A DNA stretch of 38,219 nucleotides from assembly GCA_903867225.1 (NCBI GenBank), contig CAIPQN010000087.1, positions 1 to 38,219 on the forward strand, given 5' to 3'. Below are positions 23,990-37,455 of this stretch, in pieces. Each line of letters begins with the position of its first letter. The first letter of the stretch is position 1. This DNA comes from an uncultured Pseudomonadota bacterium (GTDB lineage: Bacteria; Pseudomonadota; Gammaproteobacteria; Methylococcales; Methylomonadaceae). The position numbers and the translations under genes were made by a program. The notes under the pieces were generated by a model, which had not been told where the DNA came from, made no database searches, and saw nothing but the letters and a program-made list of their open reading frames with translations.

Positions 23990-26838
23990 TAGTTTGAAAC
24001 TAAGCACATTGTTGTTTGCCAAATTTGCGTCACTTGTTTGCGTAATTCAACAAATTCTTGGGCGTTGATAATCGTTTTATCGCCTTGTAAAACGCGTTTA
24101 TGTCCCGCGTCACGATAAGCACAATAAGCAATTTTTAAAAATTTCGTATCGGTTTCAGAAATCACGTTAGCGGTTTGCAAACTTTCTAGCAATCGCACGT
24201 TATCCGTGAAAATTGTCAACTCTGCAAACTTTGCCGCATTTGCCAATATGCCAAATTGCACCATAAATTCAATATCAACAATGCCGCCTGCACTTTGTTT
24301 CAAGTCAAATTTTTCAGCTGATTTCGTTGCCAAATTCTCACGCATTTTTTCGCGCATTTCGCGCACTTCGGTTTTTAATTTTTCAACATCACGCGGCAAA
24401 CTCAAAATACGCTGACGAATTTCAGAAAAAATCTGTCCCAAATTTTCATCGCCTGCAATAAAACGCGCTCGAACTAATGCTTGAAATTCCCATGTCCAAG
24501 CGTGTTCAAGAAAATACGCTTCGTAAGTGAAAATATGTGTAACCAACGCGCCAGAGTCGCCATGCGGACGTAAACGTAAATCGACTTCGTACAATTCGCC
24601 AGCAAGCAATTTCGTATCTAAAATGTGGCGAATTTTCTGCGCTAAACGTGCGTAAAATTGTGAACACGAAAGCGGTTTTTCACCGTTCGTCATTGCGTTG
24701 CCATCGGCACAATCGTAGACGAAAACCATGTCTAAATCCGAACCGTAACCAAGTTCAAATCCGCCCAATTTTCCAAATCCAATAATCGAAAAATTCGTTT
24801 TTTCATCGTCGCATTCGGGTGGATAACCGTGTTTTTCAATCAACATTTTCCACGAATTTTTAATCACACAATCAACAATACTTTCCGCTAAAAAGGTCAA
24901 ATAATCGCTGACAACCATTAACGGAATCACGCCCATAATGTCAGCGGCGGCAATTCGTAACACGTTCACCTGTTTAAATTGTCGCAATGCAATCATTAGC
25001 GATTCTAAATCTTCATCATCCGTTCGCGCCACGAGTTGATTTAATTGCGCGTCTAAATCTTCTTTTTTCAGCGGTTCAAACAACGAGCGCGTATCAAGTA
25101 ATTCATCAAATAAAACAGGATAACGCGCCAAATACTCCCCAATCCACGGACTGGCAGATGATAATTTTAAGAGTTGCGAAAGTGCGTGTGGATTTTCGGC
25201 AAGCAACGCTAAATAAACATTTCGCCCTGCAACGGATTTGAACAACGCAAGCAAACGTTTCAAGGTTTCGTCAGGATTTGAAACAGTTTGCAACGTCGCA
25301 ATCACTTGTGGCATCAAACGATTGATAACGCCCAGCCCTTTGTTACTCAAACGGCGAATCGCAGGCTCATTTTTGAAATCACTAATCGCCGTCCAACTTT
25401 CAGCGCAATTTTTAAAACCGTATTCGCGCAAATTTTCGAGCAACTCGTTTTCATCTTCTAAACCTGCCCAAATCTTTTGGCTCAATTGTTCGATTTCGTC
25501 TTGTTTTGAAACCGAAAAAACAGCATCAAAAACCGCGTGAACTTTGTTACGAACTAAATTTAATTCAGTTAAAAATGTTTCCCAATTCCCAAAACCTAAA
25601 ACGTAAGCCATTGCCGTTTTAGCGTTTTCATTGGTTGGTAAATCGTGCGTTTGTTTGTCTTGATATTGCTGGATTCGATTTTCAACCCGACGCAAAAAAT
25701 GATACGACTGCGTGAGTTGCGTGGCATCTTCGGGGTTTAATAATTCCAATTCTGAAAGTCGTTGCAAAACGTCCAAAATCGAGCGAACTTGTAACGATTT
25801 TTCATTTCCGCCACGAATTAACTGGAACGCTTGCCCGATAAATTCAATTTCTCGAATGCCGCCGCGCCCTAATTTGACGTTATCAACGCGGTCTTTACGC
25901 CGTAATTCTTGCGCGATTTGGGCTTTCAATCCGCGTAATTCGTCGAACGCACCGTAATCTAAATATCGCCGATAAACGAATTTATTCAGCATCGACATTA
26001 ACGGCTTGCCTTGTTCAAAATCGCCAGCGACTTGCCGCGCTTTAATCATCGCGTAACGCTCCCATTCTCGTGCTTGGGTTTGGTAATAATTTTCCATGCC
26101 ATCGAATGTCATAATAATCGCGCCACTGTCGCCAAATGGACGCAGCCGAATATCGGTACGAAATACAAAACCATCAACCGTAATTTCGTCTAAAACACGC
26201 ACTAAACTTTGACAAATTCGGGTAAAAAATTCGCTGTAACTGGTTTCTTTTCGGTCAGGCAAAACACCGTTTTCGGGATAGGCAAAAATCAAATCGATGT
26301 CGGAGGAATAGTTCAATTCAAATGCGCCGAGTTTTCCCATACCTAAAACGACGATTTGTTGCGGCGTTCCGTCAGATAAAACAGGCGTGCCGCGTCTTTC
26401 GCAGGCTTGTTGATACAAAAAATCTAACGCTTTTTGAATACAGGCATCAGCAAGCCACGATAATTCTCGCAAAGTTTGGGTCAATTCTTCCCAATCCGAA
26501 ATATCGCGCCATGCCAATCGAATCATTTCATTACGACGAAAATGACGTAAAACGATGATTAAATCTAGTTCATCTGCAATGGTTTTTTCTGCGAGCTTTT
26601 CGTGGTAAGTGTTTTCGTTGTAACTTTTAAATAAATCGCCAGATTGACACAATTCAATCAAAATTTCAGAACGACGGTCGCAGTTTTGGGCTACGAATTC
26701 ACTCATTGCCCACACTTTTACCATCGATTCAGCAAAATTTTCAGGCAAATTTAAAGCTGCTAATTTTTCTGTCCATTCCGTTAAATCAACAGTGGCGCGT
26801 AACGATTCGGGAAGGTTTTTAATTTGAGATATAAACAT
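23989..26838 (-). CDS. glnE: Glutamine synthetase adenylyltransferase/deadenylase
   Basis: 949 residues with the two nucleotidyltransferase halves of GlnE. The first has GMGKLGAFELNYSSDIDLIF (~165-185), the deadenylating domain. The second has GFGKLGGFELGYGSDLDMVF (~685-705), the adenylating domain. Each is followed by RLRPFGDSGA or RLRPHGDSGA and a helical domain with GRGGIREIEF or SAGGIVDIEF. It adds AMP to glutamine synthetase when nitrogen is plentiful and removes it when scarce, under PII control. Length matches E. coli GlnE (946). It forms an operon with the overlapping IMPase-family gene. Confidence 0.97.
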   Translation of the reverse strand: MFISQIKNLPESLRATVDLTEWTEKLAALNLPENFAESMVKVWAMSEFVAQNCDRRSEILIELCQSGDLFKSYNENTYHEKLAEKTIADELDLIIVLRHFRRNEMIRLAWRDISDWEELTQTLRELSWLADACIQKALDFLYQQACERRGTPVLSDGTPQQIVVLGMGKLGAFELNYSSDIDLIFAYPENGVLPDRKETSYSEFFTRICQSLVRVLDEITVDGFVFRTDIRLRPFGDSGAIIMTFDGMENYYQTQAREWERYAMIKARQVAGDFEQGKPLMSMLNKFVYRRYLDYGAFDELRGLKAQIAQELRRKDRVDNVKLGRGGIREIEFIGQAFQLIRGGNEKSLQVRSILDVLQRLSELELLNPEDATQLTQSYHFLRRVENRIQQYQDKQTHDLPTNENAKTAMAYVLGFGNWETFLTELNLVRNKVHAVFDAVFSVSKQDEIEQLSQKIWAGLEDENELLENLREYGFKNCAESWTAISDFKNEPAIRRLSNKGLGVINRLMPQVIATLQTVSNPDETLKRLLALFKSVAGRNVYLALLAENPHALSQLLKLSSASPWIGEYLARYPVLFDELLDTRSLFEPLKKEDLDAQLNQLVARTDDEDLESLMIALRQFKQVNVLRIAAADIMGVIPLMVVSDYLTFLAESIVDCVIKNSWKMLIEKHGYPPECDDEKTNFSIIGFGKLGGFELGYGSDLDMVFVYDCADGNAMTNGEKPLSCSQFYARLAQKIRHILDTKLLAGELYEVDLRLRPHGDSGALVTHIFTYEAYFLEHAWTWEFQALVRARFIAGDENLGQIFSEIRQRILSLPRDVEKLKTEVREMREKMRENLATKSAEKFDLKQSAGGIVDIEFMVQFGILANAAKFAELTIFTDNVRLLESLQTANVISETDTKFLKIAYCAYRDAGHKRVLQGDKTIINAQEFVELRKQVTQIWQTTMCLVSN

Positions 26839-26925
26839 GATTCAACATTCAACAGATTAGAAATTACAATTTATCCAATTCTACCTAAAATTAAGTCACC
26901 AACCCTGTTTTGTAAGAATTATTTT

Positions 26926-29025
26926 TTAAGCAGTTTTGAAATTAGCCACCGTGATAGATAATTTTTGCGCTTGTTCTTCGAGTGATTCTGCACCCGCTGC
27001 AGCTTGTTCAACTAATGCCGCATTTTGTTGAGTGACATCATCCATTTGGGCAATTGCATGATTTACTTGAGCAATACCTGTACTTTGCTCAACGGAAGCT
27101 GAGGTGATTTCACCCATAATTGTTGTTACACCATTCACGGCTTGCACAATTTCTTGCATCGTTTTTCCTGCTTTTCCAACTAATTGACTGCCGTCTTCGA
27201 TTTTATCAACGGAATCGCCAATTAACATTTTGATTTCACCTGCCGCTGCTGCCGCACGTTGCGCTAAATTACGAACTTCGGTCGCAACTACTGCAAAACC
27301 ACGTCCTTGTTCACCCGCGCGTGCTGCTTCAACCGCCGCATTTAATGCCAAAATGTTGGTTTGAAACGCGATATTGTCGATAACGGAAATAATTTCAACC
27401 ACTTTCCGTGATGATTCGTTAATACTTTCCATTGTTTTCACCACGTCGCCAACGACAACGCCACCTTGGCTTGCGATATGTGCTGCATCTCGCGCTAAAC
27501 TGTTTGCTTCTTGGGCATTTTCTGCGTTGTGCTGAACGGTACTGGTTAATTCCGTCATACTTGCAGCGGTTTCTTCCAGACTGGCGGCTTGTTTTTCAGT
27601 GCGTTGCGATAAATCATTATTTCCCGCCGCAATTTCTTGCGCTGCGGTATTGATTTGCCGCGTAGAATCTTTAATTTCACCGACTAATGCTTGTAAGTTT
27701 TCAACGGTGCAATTAATTCCTTCTTTTACTTTTCCAAGTGTTCCAGGGTAATTATGAGTGATATTTTGGGTTAAATCGCCTTTTGCTAATGAATTTGAAA
27801 CCCGCAAAATATCATTAAAACCTGTGTCGCACGTTGATACTAATTGATTCAAATCACTGAGCATATCCCGAAACATAAATTGAAAATTAGCAGCATTCGC
27901 ACGTTTAGAAAAGTCACCATTCGCCCCCGCTTTTGCTAACATTTCGATTTCGTTACTAATTAAAAGCAATGCTTGTTTTATACCGCGTATTGCTTCGGTA
28001 ACAACTCTTGCTTCACCAGGTAGTTCGTCCATATCGATTGAAAAATCACCTTTAGCATACTGGCTCACAATTTCAATAATTCGACGATTTAACGATACTC
28101 GAGATTGAATTAAATCATTCATTTGTTGAGCAATACGGCTATAAGTTCCTAAAAATTTAGACGAATCAACTTGCTCTTTTGTATAACCTTGACTATGTTT
28201 AATCGCCATTTGATCTTGCGCTTGAACAAATAGATTTAATGCGTTTTGCATTTTGTCCATCGAACGAAATAAATCGCCGATTTCATCTGTTTGAAGCGTA
28301 TCAATTTTTAAACTTAAATCACCAACCGCAATCGCATTCGCAATTTTTTTAGCTTCAGTAAGTGATTTTAAGATTCCACTACTAATCCACCATGTTGCGA
28401 ATGCCGCTGCAAGAATACTAAACACAAAAATACTTAATAACCCTGCGTCGTAACTAACTAATAACGATTTTGCGTGTAACTCATCTTTGCCATTTCGTTC
28501 AGTTGTTCGCTGAACAACGGTATCAATTGCCATGCGATGTTGTTCATAACTTTCACGCATTTTTTCCAAACTCGCCATCATCGCATCATTATTTCCGCTT
28601 TGAACATTCGGAATAAAATTTTGCTGCGCTTCTTTATAAAACGCTTGCGCGGCACGATAAGATTGTTCGAGAAGGGGAGCTTTTAATTCTGATTCCAATG
28701 TTTCGTTTTGCCAATAAATATGGCGCGTGTCGTATTCATTTTTTAATACGTCAAAACGTTTCACTAATGTTGAAATTTCATCTGTATTTGTGGAGTGTGT
28801 TAATTGCAAAACAACTAAATATGATTCCAAAATGTATTCTGGTGGCGGCAAAATATCGGCAATTAAATCTTTGCCTTGCACAATGCGTTGATAAATTGGA
28901 CCGTTCACATTTAACGTATTCATTGCTTGTAACATCGCCAATCCGAACAGCGAAAATCCAATAATCAAAATACCTAAAATCATACTTAGGCGAGCTTTAA
29001 TGGTAAATCGGGATGTTTTTTTCAT
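26926..29025 (-). CDS. Methyl-accepting chemotaxis protein
   Basis: 699 residues. A membrane span at ~12-33 and another at ~188-212 enclose a helical periplasmic sensor of about 150 residues, probably of the four-helix-bundle kind. HAMP domain at ~213-268, then two further HAMP-like segments up to ~450 (with [16 protein letters not shown] and [18 protein letters not shown]). The cytoplasmic signalling domain includes the conserved hairpin tip [20 protein letters not shown] near residue 565. No CheR-binding pentapeptide is present at the C-terminus. The multiple HAMP units are typical of receptors from aquatic gammaproteobacteria. The ligand is unknown. Confidence 0.95.
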   Translation of the reverse strand: MKKTSRFTIKARLSMILGILIIGFSLFGLAMLQAMNTLNVNGPIYQRIVQGKDLIADILPPPEYILESYLVVLQLTHSTNTDEISTLVKRFDVLKNEYDTRHIYWQNETLESELKAPLLEQSYRAAQAFYKEAQQNFIPNVQSGNNDAMMASLEKMRESYEQHRMAIDTVVQRTTERNGKDELHAKSLLVSYDAGLLSIFVFSILAAAFATWWISSGILKSLTEAKKIANAIAVGDLSLKIDTLQTDEIGDLFRSMDKMQNALNLFVQAQDQMAIKHSQGYTKEQVDSSKFLGTYSRIAQQMNDLIQSRVSLNRRIIEIVSQYAKGDFSIDMDELPGEARVVTEAIRGIKQALLLISNEIEMLAKAGANGDFSKRANAANFQFMFRDMLSDLNQLVSTCDTGFNDILRVSNSLAKGDLTQNITHNYPGTLGKVKEGINCTVENLQALVGEIKDSTRQINTAAQEIAAGNNDLSQRTEKQAASLEETAASMTELTSTVQHNAENAQEANSLARDAAHIASQGGVVVGDVVKTMESINESSRKVVEIISVIDNIAFQTNILALNAAVEAARAGEQGRGFAVVATEVRNLAQRAAAAAGEIKMLIGDSVDKIEDGSQLVGKAGKTMQEIVQAVNGVTTIMGEITSASVEQSTGIAQVNHAIAQMDDVTQQNAALVEQAAAGAESLEEQAQKLSITVANFKTA

Positions 29026-29071
29026 AATTTTTCAAATGAGTTAATAATTTCACAAAGAAAATAATAGTAAT

Positions 29072-29094
29072 GTTTAACAGTTATCGGGTTAAAC
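29072..29094 (-). terminator. Inverted repeat downstream of the EAL gene, possible weak terminator
   Basis: GTTTAAC (29072-29078) and GTTAAAC (29088-29094) form a perfect 7-bp stem with a 9-nt loop, about 30 nt beyond the EAL gene stop. The following minus-strand sequence is T-rich but broken (ATTACTATTATTTTC). Confidence 0.35.
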
Positions 29095-29122
29095 CTTGGT
29101 TTTATAAATCACACAAGCAAAT

Positions 29123-30292
29123 TTAAAGCCATGCTGCTACAACATCGACTAATAAAATTCGGGTTTTATCTAATCGAAGCGTGAATGTTTTGCAAAGTAT
29201 ATCGGTTGTAAAATCACGATAACGTTCTGAAATAACAATATAATCGTTGGTTTCAAAACTTAATACTTCATAAAAATGTGGTCGCCATGCCCAGTTATAT
29301 CCAAGTTGTTTATCATCGGAAATCCATGTGTTATTTGAAAAATTATAATTGGGCGTGATTTGATTGCCGTGAGTATCACAAACATAAAAATGCAATAAAC
29401 CACTGTTTTCAAATAGGTTGGTAGATAAGTTTTTGTATGAAAAATCGGATTTAACTAATTCGCGCTGAAGGTAATACATCAGTTTTTCAATGCCCTCGCT
29501 AAATTCATTTTTAAATTTTTGTGTCATTAAAACGTTTGATAAAAATTCATTTCTTAAATCAGCAATTTGTGGGAGATAAGATTTCGGATCTTGAAAGTGA
29601 GCTACCGCAGGTGAAAATAAATAACCCTGCATATAATGTGCGCCACAACTCAATCCAAACAAAAAATCTTCGTTTGTTTCTACACCTTCACACACTATTT
29701 TACAGCCTGTACGTTTTGCCAGTTGCGAAAGTAAATGCACCACATCGGTTGCAACACCGCCACGAACCGCATTTTGAAAAAGCTGCATATCAAGTTTAAT
29801 AATATCGGGCTGTATCGCCATTACGCGCTCTAATTGTGAAAAGCCTGCACCAAAATCATCAATCGCAATTTTTAATCCCTGTTTGCGATACATTTCGACG
29901 GCTTTAACTATTTTGTCTAAATCGCCTTCGGTTTCAGTAATTTCAATGACAAGTCGATTTCTATCAATGGCTAATTCATCAAGCATCAACAAAGTTGGGA
30001 GCGCATCAAAATCATCCACATAATCAATCCATGCCGCAGAAATGTTGATTGCCAAATAACAGTTATCTGGTAATTCGTTAAATTTTTGCAAGGCTTGTTT
30101 ACGAATTCCGCGATCCCATTCAATCAATTGTTTATCCGAAATATCGGGATGTAAAAATAATTCACCCGCCGATTTAACGTTACCTTCTAAATCGATTCTT
30201 CTGGCAAGAGCTTCGTAGCCTTCTATTAAACCTGTTGCTGTACCGATAATGGGTTGAAAATAAGGGAAAAGAAGCGTGTTATTGATTGTCAT
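29123..30292 (-). CDS. EAL-domain c-di-GMP phosphodiesterase with C-terminal sensory domain
   Basis: 389 residues from the ATG at 30292 (MTINNTLLFPYFQPI), where EAL similarity begins; an in-frame extension of 52 residues upstream has no similarity. Residues ~8-240 are the EAL domain with EGYEALAR, LAINIS, VIEITETE, AIDDFGAG, IIKLDMQL, CEGVET and MQGYLF, so the metal- and substrate-binding residues are intact and it should hydrolyse c-di-GMP. Residues ~265-389 resemble the PAS/Cache-like C-terminal domain of YkuI-type EAL proteins (GYNWAWRPHFYEVL). No membrane span is present in the chosen protein. It lowers c-di-GMP, probably promoting motility over attachment. Confidence 0.9.
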   Translation of the reverse strand: MTINNTLLFPYFQPIIGTATGLIEGYEALARRIDLEGNVKSAGELFLHPDISDKQLIEWDRGIRKQALQKFNELPDNCYLAINISAAWIDYVDDFDALPTLLMLDELAIDRNRLVIEITETEGDLDKIVKAVEMYRKQGLKIAIDDFGAGFSQLERVMAIQPDIIKLDMQLFQNAVRGGVATDVVHLLSQLAKRTGCKIVCEGVETNEDFLFGLSCGAHYMQGYLFSPAVAHFQDPKSYLPQIADLRNEFLSNVLMTQKFKNEFSEGIEKLMYYLQRELVKSDFSYKNLSTNLFENSGLLHFYVCDTHGNQITPNYNFSNNTWISDDKQLGYNWAWRPHFYEVLSFETNDYIVISERYRDFTTDILCKTFTLRLDKTRILLVDVVAAWL

Positions 30293-30422
30293 AAAAATCC
30301 ATAAAATTAAACGAATTAGATTCGTTTTCAACATTAGGCAAAGCATGATTGATACCATGCAAATAATCTTAGAATTATCTAGTATTTTAGGTAAAAAATG
30401 CGATTTATTTTGCTTTATTTCA

Positions 30423-30433
30423 GTGCATTGCAC
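30423..30433. promoter_or_regulatory. GTGCATTGCAC palindrome in a divergent promoter region
   Basis: An 11-bp palindrome with one central base, followed at 30443-30448 by a half-site-like GTGCAT. It sits in the 211-bp gap between the divergent EAL and pentapeptide-repeat genes, upstream of a TATGATAAT-like -10 near 30471-30479. A regulator site is inferred from position only. Confidence 0.3.
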
Positions 30434-30503
30434 CAAAATAACGTGCATTTATATCAGCCTGTGTTTTTATTATGATAATGATTTTTAATTTTTGGAGTGG
30501 AAA

Positions 30504-31229
30504 ATGAAATTACAAAAAATAGTTTTAGGTGTTGCTGCAATGGCATTGAGTTTAGATGTCTTCGCGATTGATTTAACGCGCAACGAAATTGAACAAAAAT
30601 TGAAAAGTGCAAGTAAAACAAACATTGTTGATTTACGCCGCAAAGATTTTCGCACATTAGATTTATCAAAATTAGATTTTCGCAATGCTGATTTGTGGGG
30701 AACAGATTTGCGTGATGCAAATTTAAACGACAGCAATTTATCGGATTTGAATTTAGATTTAACAGTAATGACACGAATTCATTTTGCACGAGCGAATTTA
30801 TCAAACACCAGCATTTTCGGTGTGAGCATGATGGATTCAGATTTAAGTGATGCCAATTTGAGTGGCAGCCGTTTTATTGCAAATTTAGATCGGGCGAATT
30901 TGAAAGGTGCGAATTTAACCGATGCGAATTGGGGCGTGGATATGAAAAATCAGCCAATGGGTTTGATGCGTGTAAGTTTGAATGGGGCAAATTTATCAAA
31001 TGCGAATTTAACGGGCGCAAATTTGAATCGTGCTTTGATGAAGCGAGTGGATTTAACGGGAGCGAATTTGACGAATAGTGATTTAACGATGGCAGATTTG
31101 AGTGGTAGTCATTTAGAAAATGTGAATTTCAAAGGCGCGAATTTAAATGGTACAAAATTTGGTTTTATTAAAGACAAATCTATTTTCAATGGCGCGTTAA
31201 ATGTGAACGCCGCGATTTTTGAAGATTAA
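30504..31229 (+). CDS. Exported pentapeptide-repeat protein
   Basis: 241 residues from the ATG at 30504, which has GGAG eight bases upstream; a TTG at 30492 is an inferior alternative. Residues 1-22 are a signal peptide (MKLQKIVLGVAAMALSLDVFA), with cleavage likely after VFA. From about residue 50 nearly every fifth position fits A(N/D)LXX (for example NADLW, NANLT, GANLN), which folds as a right-handed quadrilateral beta-helix. Unlike the cytoplasmic DNA-mimic pentapeptide proteins of the Qnr/MfpA type, this one appears to go to the periplasm or surface. Function unknown. Confidence 0.88.
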   Translation: MKLQKIVLGVAAMALSLDVFAIDLTRNEIEQKLKSASKTNIVDLRRKDFRTLDLSKLDFRNADLWGTDLRDANLNDSNLSDLNLDLTVMTRIHFARANLSNTSIFGVSMMDSDLSDANLSGSRFIANLDRANLKGANLTDANWGVDMKNQPMGLMRVSLNGANLSNANLTGANLNRALMKRVDLTGANLTNSDLTMADLSGSHLENVNFKGANLNGTKFGFIKDKSIFNGALNVNAAIFED

Positions 31230-31274
31230 CCAATTTTTATAGTTTTCCCCATAGGCGTTGAATTGCCCGAAATT

Positions 31275-31283
31275 TGTTATACT
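31275..31283 (+). promoter_or_regulatory. Candidate extended -10 promoter of ettA
   Basis: TGT directly before TATACT (31278-31283) fits an extended -10. No well-spaced -35 is seen. Transcription would start about 30 nt ahead of the ettA ATG. Confidence 0.4.
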
Positions 31284-31319
31284 TTCACCCGCACTTTCAA
31301 TTAAAAACCACATAAAATT

Positions 31320-32984
31320 ATGGCTCAATATATTTATTCAATGAATCGGGTGGGCAAAATTGTCCCGCCTAAAAAATACATCTTGAAAGACATTTGGTTG
31401 TCTTTTTTCCCAGGCGCAAAAATTGGCGTTTTAGGTTTGAATGGTTCAGGTAAATCGACATTACTCAAAATCATGGCGGGCTTAGATACAGACATCGAAG
31501 GCGAAGCTATTCCGCTCAAAGGTATTAAAATCGGTTATTTGTCGCAAGAGCCGCAACTTGATCCAACAAAAAACGTGCGTGGAAATATCGAAGAAGCGGT
31601 TGTTGAAATCAAAGAAGCGTTGGCGCAACTTGACCAAGTTTATTTGGATTACGCTGCCGAAGACGCTGATTTTGACAAACTCGCTGCAGACCAAGCGCGT
31701 TTGGAAGATATTATTAATGCTTGCGACGGTCACAATTTAGACCGCAAATTAGAAGTTGCTGCTGACGCGTTACGTTTGCCTGAATGGGATGCGGATGTCA
31801 CAAAATTATCGGGTGGTGAAAAACGTCGTGTCGCTTTGTGTCGCTTGTTACTTTCAAATCCCGATATGTTGTTGCTTGACGAACCGACCAACCACTTAGA
31901 TGCAGAATCTGTCGCGTGGCTTGAACGATTTTTACACGATTACACGGGAACAGTTGTTGCCGTGACGCATGATAGATATTTCCTCGATAACGTCGCGGGT
32001 TGGATTTTAGAATTGGATCGTGGGTCAGGTATTCCGTGGGAAGGCAACTATTCAAGCTGGCTCGAACAAAAAGGCGCACGTTTATTGTTAGAAGAAAAAC
32101 AAGAATCGGCACGTCAGAAAGCAATGAAAGAAGAATTGGAATGGGTGCGCTCTGGCTCGAAAGGTCGTCATGCAAAAAGCAAAGCCCGTTTGGCGCGTTT
32201 TGATGAATTATCATCCACCGAAACCCAAAAACGTAACGAAACCCAAGAAATCTACATTCCACCTGGTCCAAGATTGGGTGATGTGGTAATTGAAGCAAAC
32301 GGCATTTCTAAATCGTTTGGTGATAAATTGTTGTTCAGCGATTTAAATTTCAAATTACCACAAGGTGGCATCGTTGGAATTATCGGTGCAAATGGCGCGG
32401 GTAAAACCACGTTATTCCGCATCATGGCGGGTTTTGAACAACCTGATTCGGGTGAATTAAAAATTGGTGAAACCGTCAAACTCGCTTACGTTGACCAGTT
32501 GCGCGACGATATGGATGCGAAAAAAACCGTGTTTGAAGAGGTCTCTGAAGGTTTGGATTTAATCACAGTCGGAACATATCAAACGCCATCGCGTGCCTAT
32601 TTAGGACGTTTCAATTTTAAAGGCGGTGATCAACAAAAATTTATCGGTGATTTGTCGGGCGGTGAACGGAATCGTGTGCATTTGGCGAAATTGTTGAAAA
32701 CAGGCGGCAACGTATTATTACTTGACGAACCAACCAACGATTTAGACGTTGAAACCTTACGAGCATTGGAAGATGCGGTGCTGAATTTCCCAGGTTGTGC
32801 GGTAGTCATTTCGCATGATAGATGGTTTTTAGACAGAATCGCGACGCACATTTTAGCGTTTGAAGGCGACAGCCAAGTCGTTTGGTTTGAAGGCAATTAC
32901 GGGGATTATGAAGCTGACCGTCATCGTCGTTTAGGCACAGATGCAGATTCACCACGTCGCTTGAAATATAAAAAATTGTCTTAA
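31320..32984 (+). CDS. ettA: Energy-dependent translational throttle protein EttA (ABC-F)
   Basis: 554 residues with two ABC ATPase domains and no membrane spans. First domain: Walker [10 protein letters not shown], signature [13 protein letters not shown], Walker [13 protein letters not shown]. Second domain: Walker [10 protein letters not shown], signature [15 protein letters not shown], Walker [13 protein letters not shown]. The basic linker between them (~residues 245-320, [20 protein letters not shown]) reaches the P-site tRNA. EttA binds the ribosomal E site and gates entry to elongation according to the ATP/ADP ratio. The N-terminal [13 protein letters not shown] and the overall length (E. 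coli 555) single out EttA among ABC-F proteins. Confidence 0.96.
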   Translation: MAQYIYSMNRVGKIVPPKKYILKDIWLSFFPGAKIGVLGLNGSGKSTLLKIMAGLDTDIEGEAIPLKGIKIGYLSQEPQLDPTKNVRGNIEEAVVEIKEALAQLDQVYLDYAAEDADFDKLAADQARLEDIINACDGHNLDRKLEVAADALRLPEWDADVTKLSGGEKRRVALCRLLLSNPDMLLLDEPTNHLDAESVAWLERFLHDYTGTVVAVTHDRYFLDNVAGWILELDRGSGIPWEGNYSSWLEQKGARLLLEEKQESARQKAMKEELEWVRSGSKGRHAKSKARLARFDELSSTETQKRNETQEIYIPPGPRLGDVVIEANGISKSFGDKLLFSDLNFKLPQGGIVGIIGANGAGKTTLFRIMAGFEQPDSGELKIGETVKLAYVDQLRDDMDAKKTVFEEVSEGLDLITVGTYQTPSRAYLGRFNFKGGDQQKFIGDLSGGERNRVHLAKLLKTGGNVLLLDEPTNDLDVETLRALEDAVLNFPGCAVVISHDRWFLDRIATHILAFEGDSQVVWFEGNYGDYEADRHRRLGTDADSPRRLKYKKLS

Positions 32985-32988
32985 TTAT

Positions 32989-33018
32989 TAAAAGGCGCGA
33001 TTTAATCGCGTCTTTTTT
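32989..33018 (+). terminator. Intrinsic terminator of ettA
   Basis: GGCGCGAT, loop TTA, ATCGCGTC, then TTTTTT; 8 bp with one G-U pair, starting 5 nt after the stop. Confidence 0.85.
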
Positions 33019-33050
33019 CATTTTCAAATTAAATTCTAGGAGAATCCAAA

Positions 33051-33962
33051 ATGCGTAAACTTTTTACTTCATTATTGCTTGCATCAGCGAGTATTGCCTC
33101 TGTTTCAGCGGCGACAGTAACACAACCGTCAATTGTTGAAATGCAAACTAATGTTGGCACTGTTAGCGTGCAATTAAATTGGGATAAAGCTCCGATTAGT
33201 TCACAAAATTTCTTGAATTACGTTAACAGTAGTTTTTATAAAAATACTTTTTTTCATCGAATTTATAGTGTTTACGATCCAGCAGATAAAACAAAACTTT
33301 TAATTCGAGTTGTTCAAGGTGGCGGTTTCGATGCAAAAACAATGCAATTGAAAACCCCTTTAGCGGCGATTGTAAATGAAGCAAATAACGGTTTACACAA
33401 TTCAATCGGCACGATTTCAATGGCACGAACCAATGATCCGAATTCTGCAACGTCACAGTTCTTTTTTAATACGACAGATAACTCGGCAAATTTTGATGCA
33501 AATACGACCACTGGAAATGCTGGTTACGCTGTATTTGGTGCAGTAATTGGCGGCATGGATATTGTCGATAAAATCGGTAATTTTGGCACGATTAAAACAG
33601 CTTACAGCGAAGGCGTTCCCTTTAGCGAAGTGAATGATTGTGGTTTTAACTTCTGTTTGAAAAAAGTCATTATTGAAAATGTTTATACTAGCCAAGTGGC
33701 AGATACAATTAATTCATGGACACGAATTTCAATCAATGGAAGTGGACGGGTTACAAGTTCGCCAGTTGGATTGAGTTGCGCCGCAAAATGTACATTAAAA
33801 AAACCTTTTGGCACCGCGATTACGTTGAATGTGAAACCATCAACGGGTTATCAATTTGCGGGCTGGAGTGGCGATTGTTCGGGAGTAACAACATCGTTAG
33901 TGCTTGATACAAAAACAAAAAATAACAACTGCACCGCGACATTTACCAAAATTGGCGCGTAA
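33051..33962 (+). CDS. Exported cyclophilin-type peptidyl-prolyl isomerase with C-terminal repeat domain
   Basis: 303 residues. A signal peptide (~1-20, cleaved near SVSAA) sends it to the periplasm. Residues ~28-210 are a cyclophilin domain with FHRIY, VVQGGGF, GTISMART, TSQFFFNT and YAVFGAVIGGMDIVD; it catalyses prolyl cis-trans isomerisation. Residues ~222-303 form an extra beta domain of the bacterial-repeat/InlB B-repeat kind (GSGRVTSSP, GYQFAGWSGDCSG, CTATFTKI) with four cysteines that could make two disulfides. An additional Cys pair (DCGFNFC) lies at ~201-206. GGAG precedes the ATG. The added domain may bind the cell wall or other proteins; that is inference. Confidence 0.88.
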   Translation: MRKLFTSLLLASASIASVSAATVTQPSIVEMQTNVGTVSVQLNWDKAPISSQNFLNYVNSSFYKNTFFHRIYSVYDPADKTKLLIRVVQGGGFDAKTMQLKTPLAAIVNEANNGLHNSIGTISMARTNDPNSATSQFFFNTTDNSANFDANTTTGNAGYAVFGAVIGGMDIVDKIGNFGTIKTAYSEGVPFSEVNDCGFNFCLKKVIIENVYTSQVADTINSWTRISINGSGRVTSSPVGLSCAAKCTLKKPFGTAITLNVKPSTGYQFAGWSGDCSGVTTSLVLDTKTKNNNCTATFTKIGA

Positions 33963-33995
33963 TTTTTGCCCCTATCACTTTGAGCCTTTTAACTT

Positions 33996-37403
<3,408 letters not shown>

Positions 37404-37405
<2 letters not shown>

Positions 37406-37444
37406 AAAAAGCCCCGTTTGAAATTTTTCAAACGGGGCTTTTTT
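37404..37444. terminator. Bidirectional terminator between ligA and the HD-GYP gene
   Basis: AAAAAAAGCCCCGTTTGAAA, loop, TTCAAACGGGGCTTTTTT: a long perfect stem with A- and T-runs, usable by both convergent genes. Confidence 0.95.
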
Positions 37445-37455
37445 ATGCGATAAAT

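Noticed and set aside
30454-30804. Minus-strand ORFs opposite the pentapeptide-repeat gene
   Set aside because: Their apparent repeats mirror the A(N/D)LXX codon pattern of the real gene on the plus strand.
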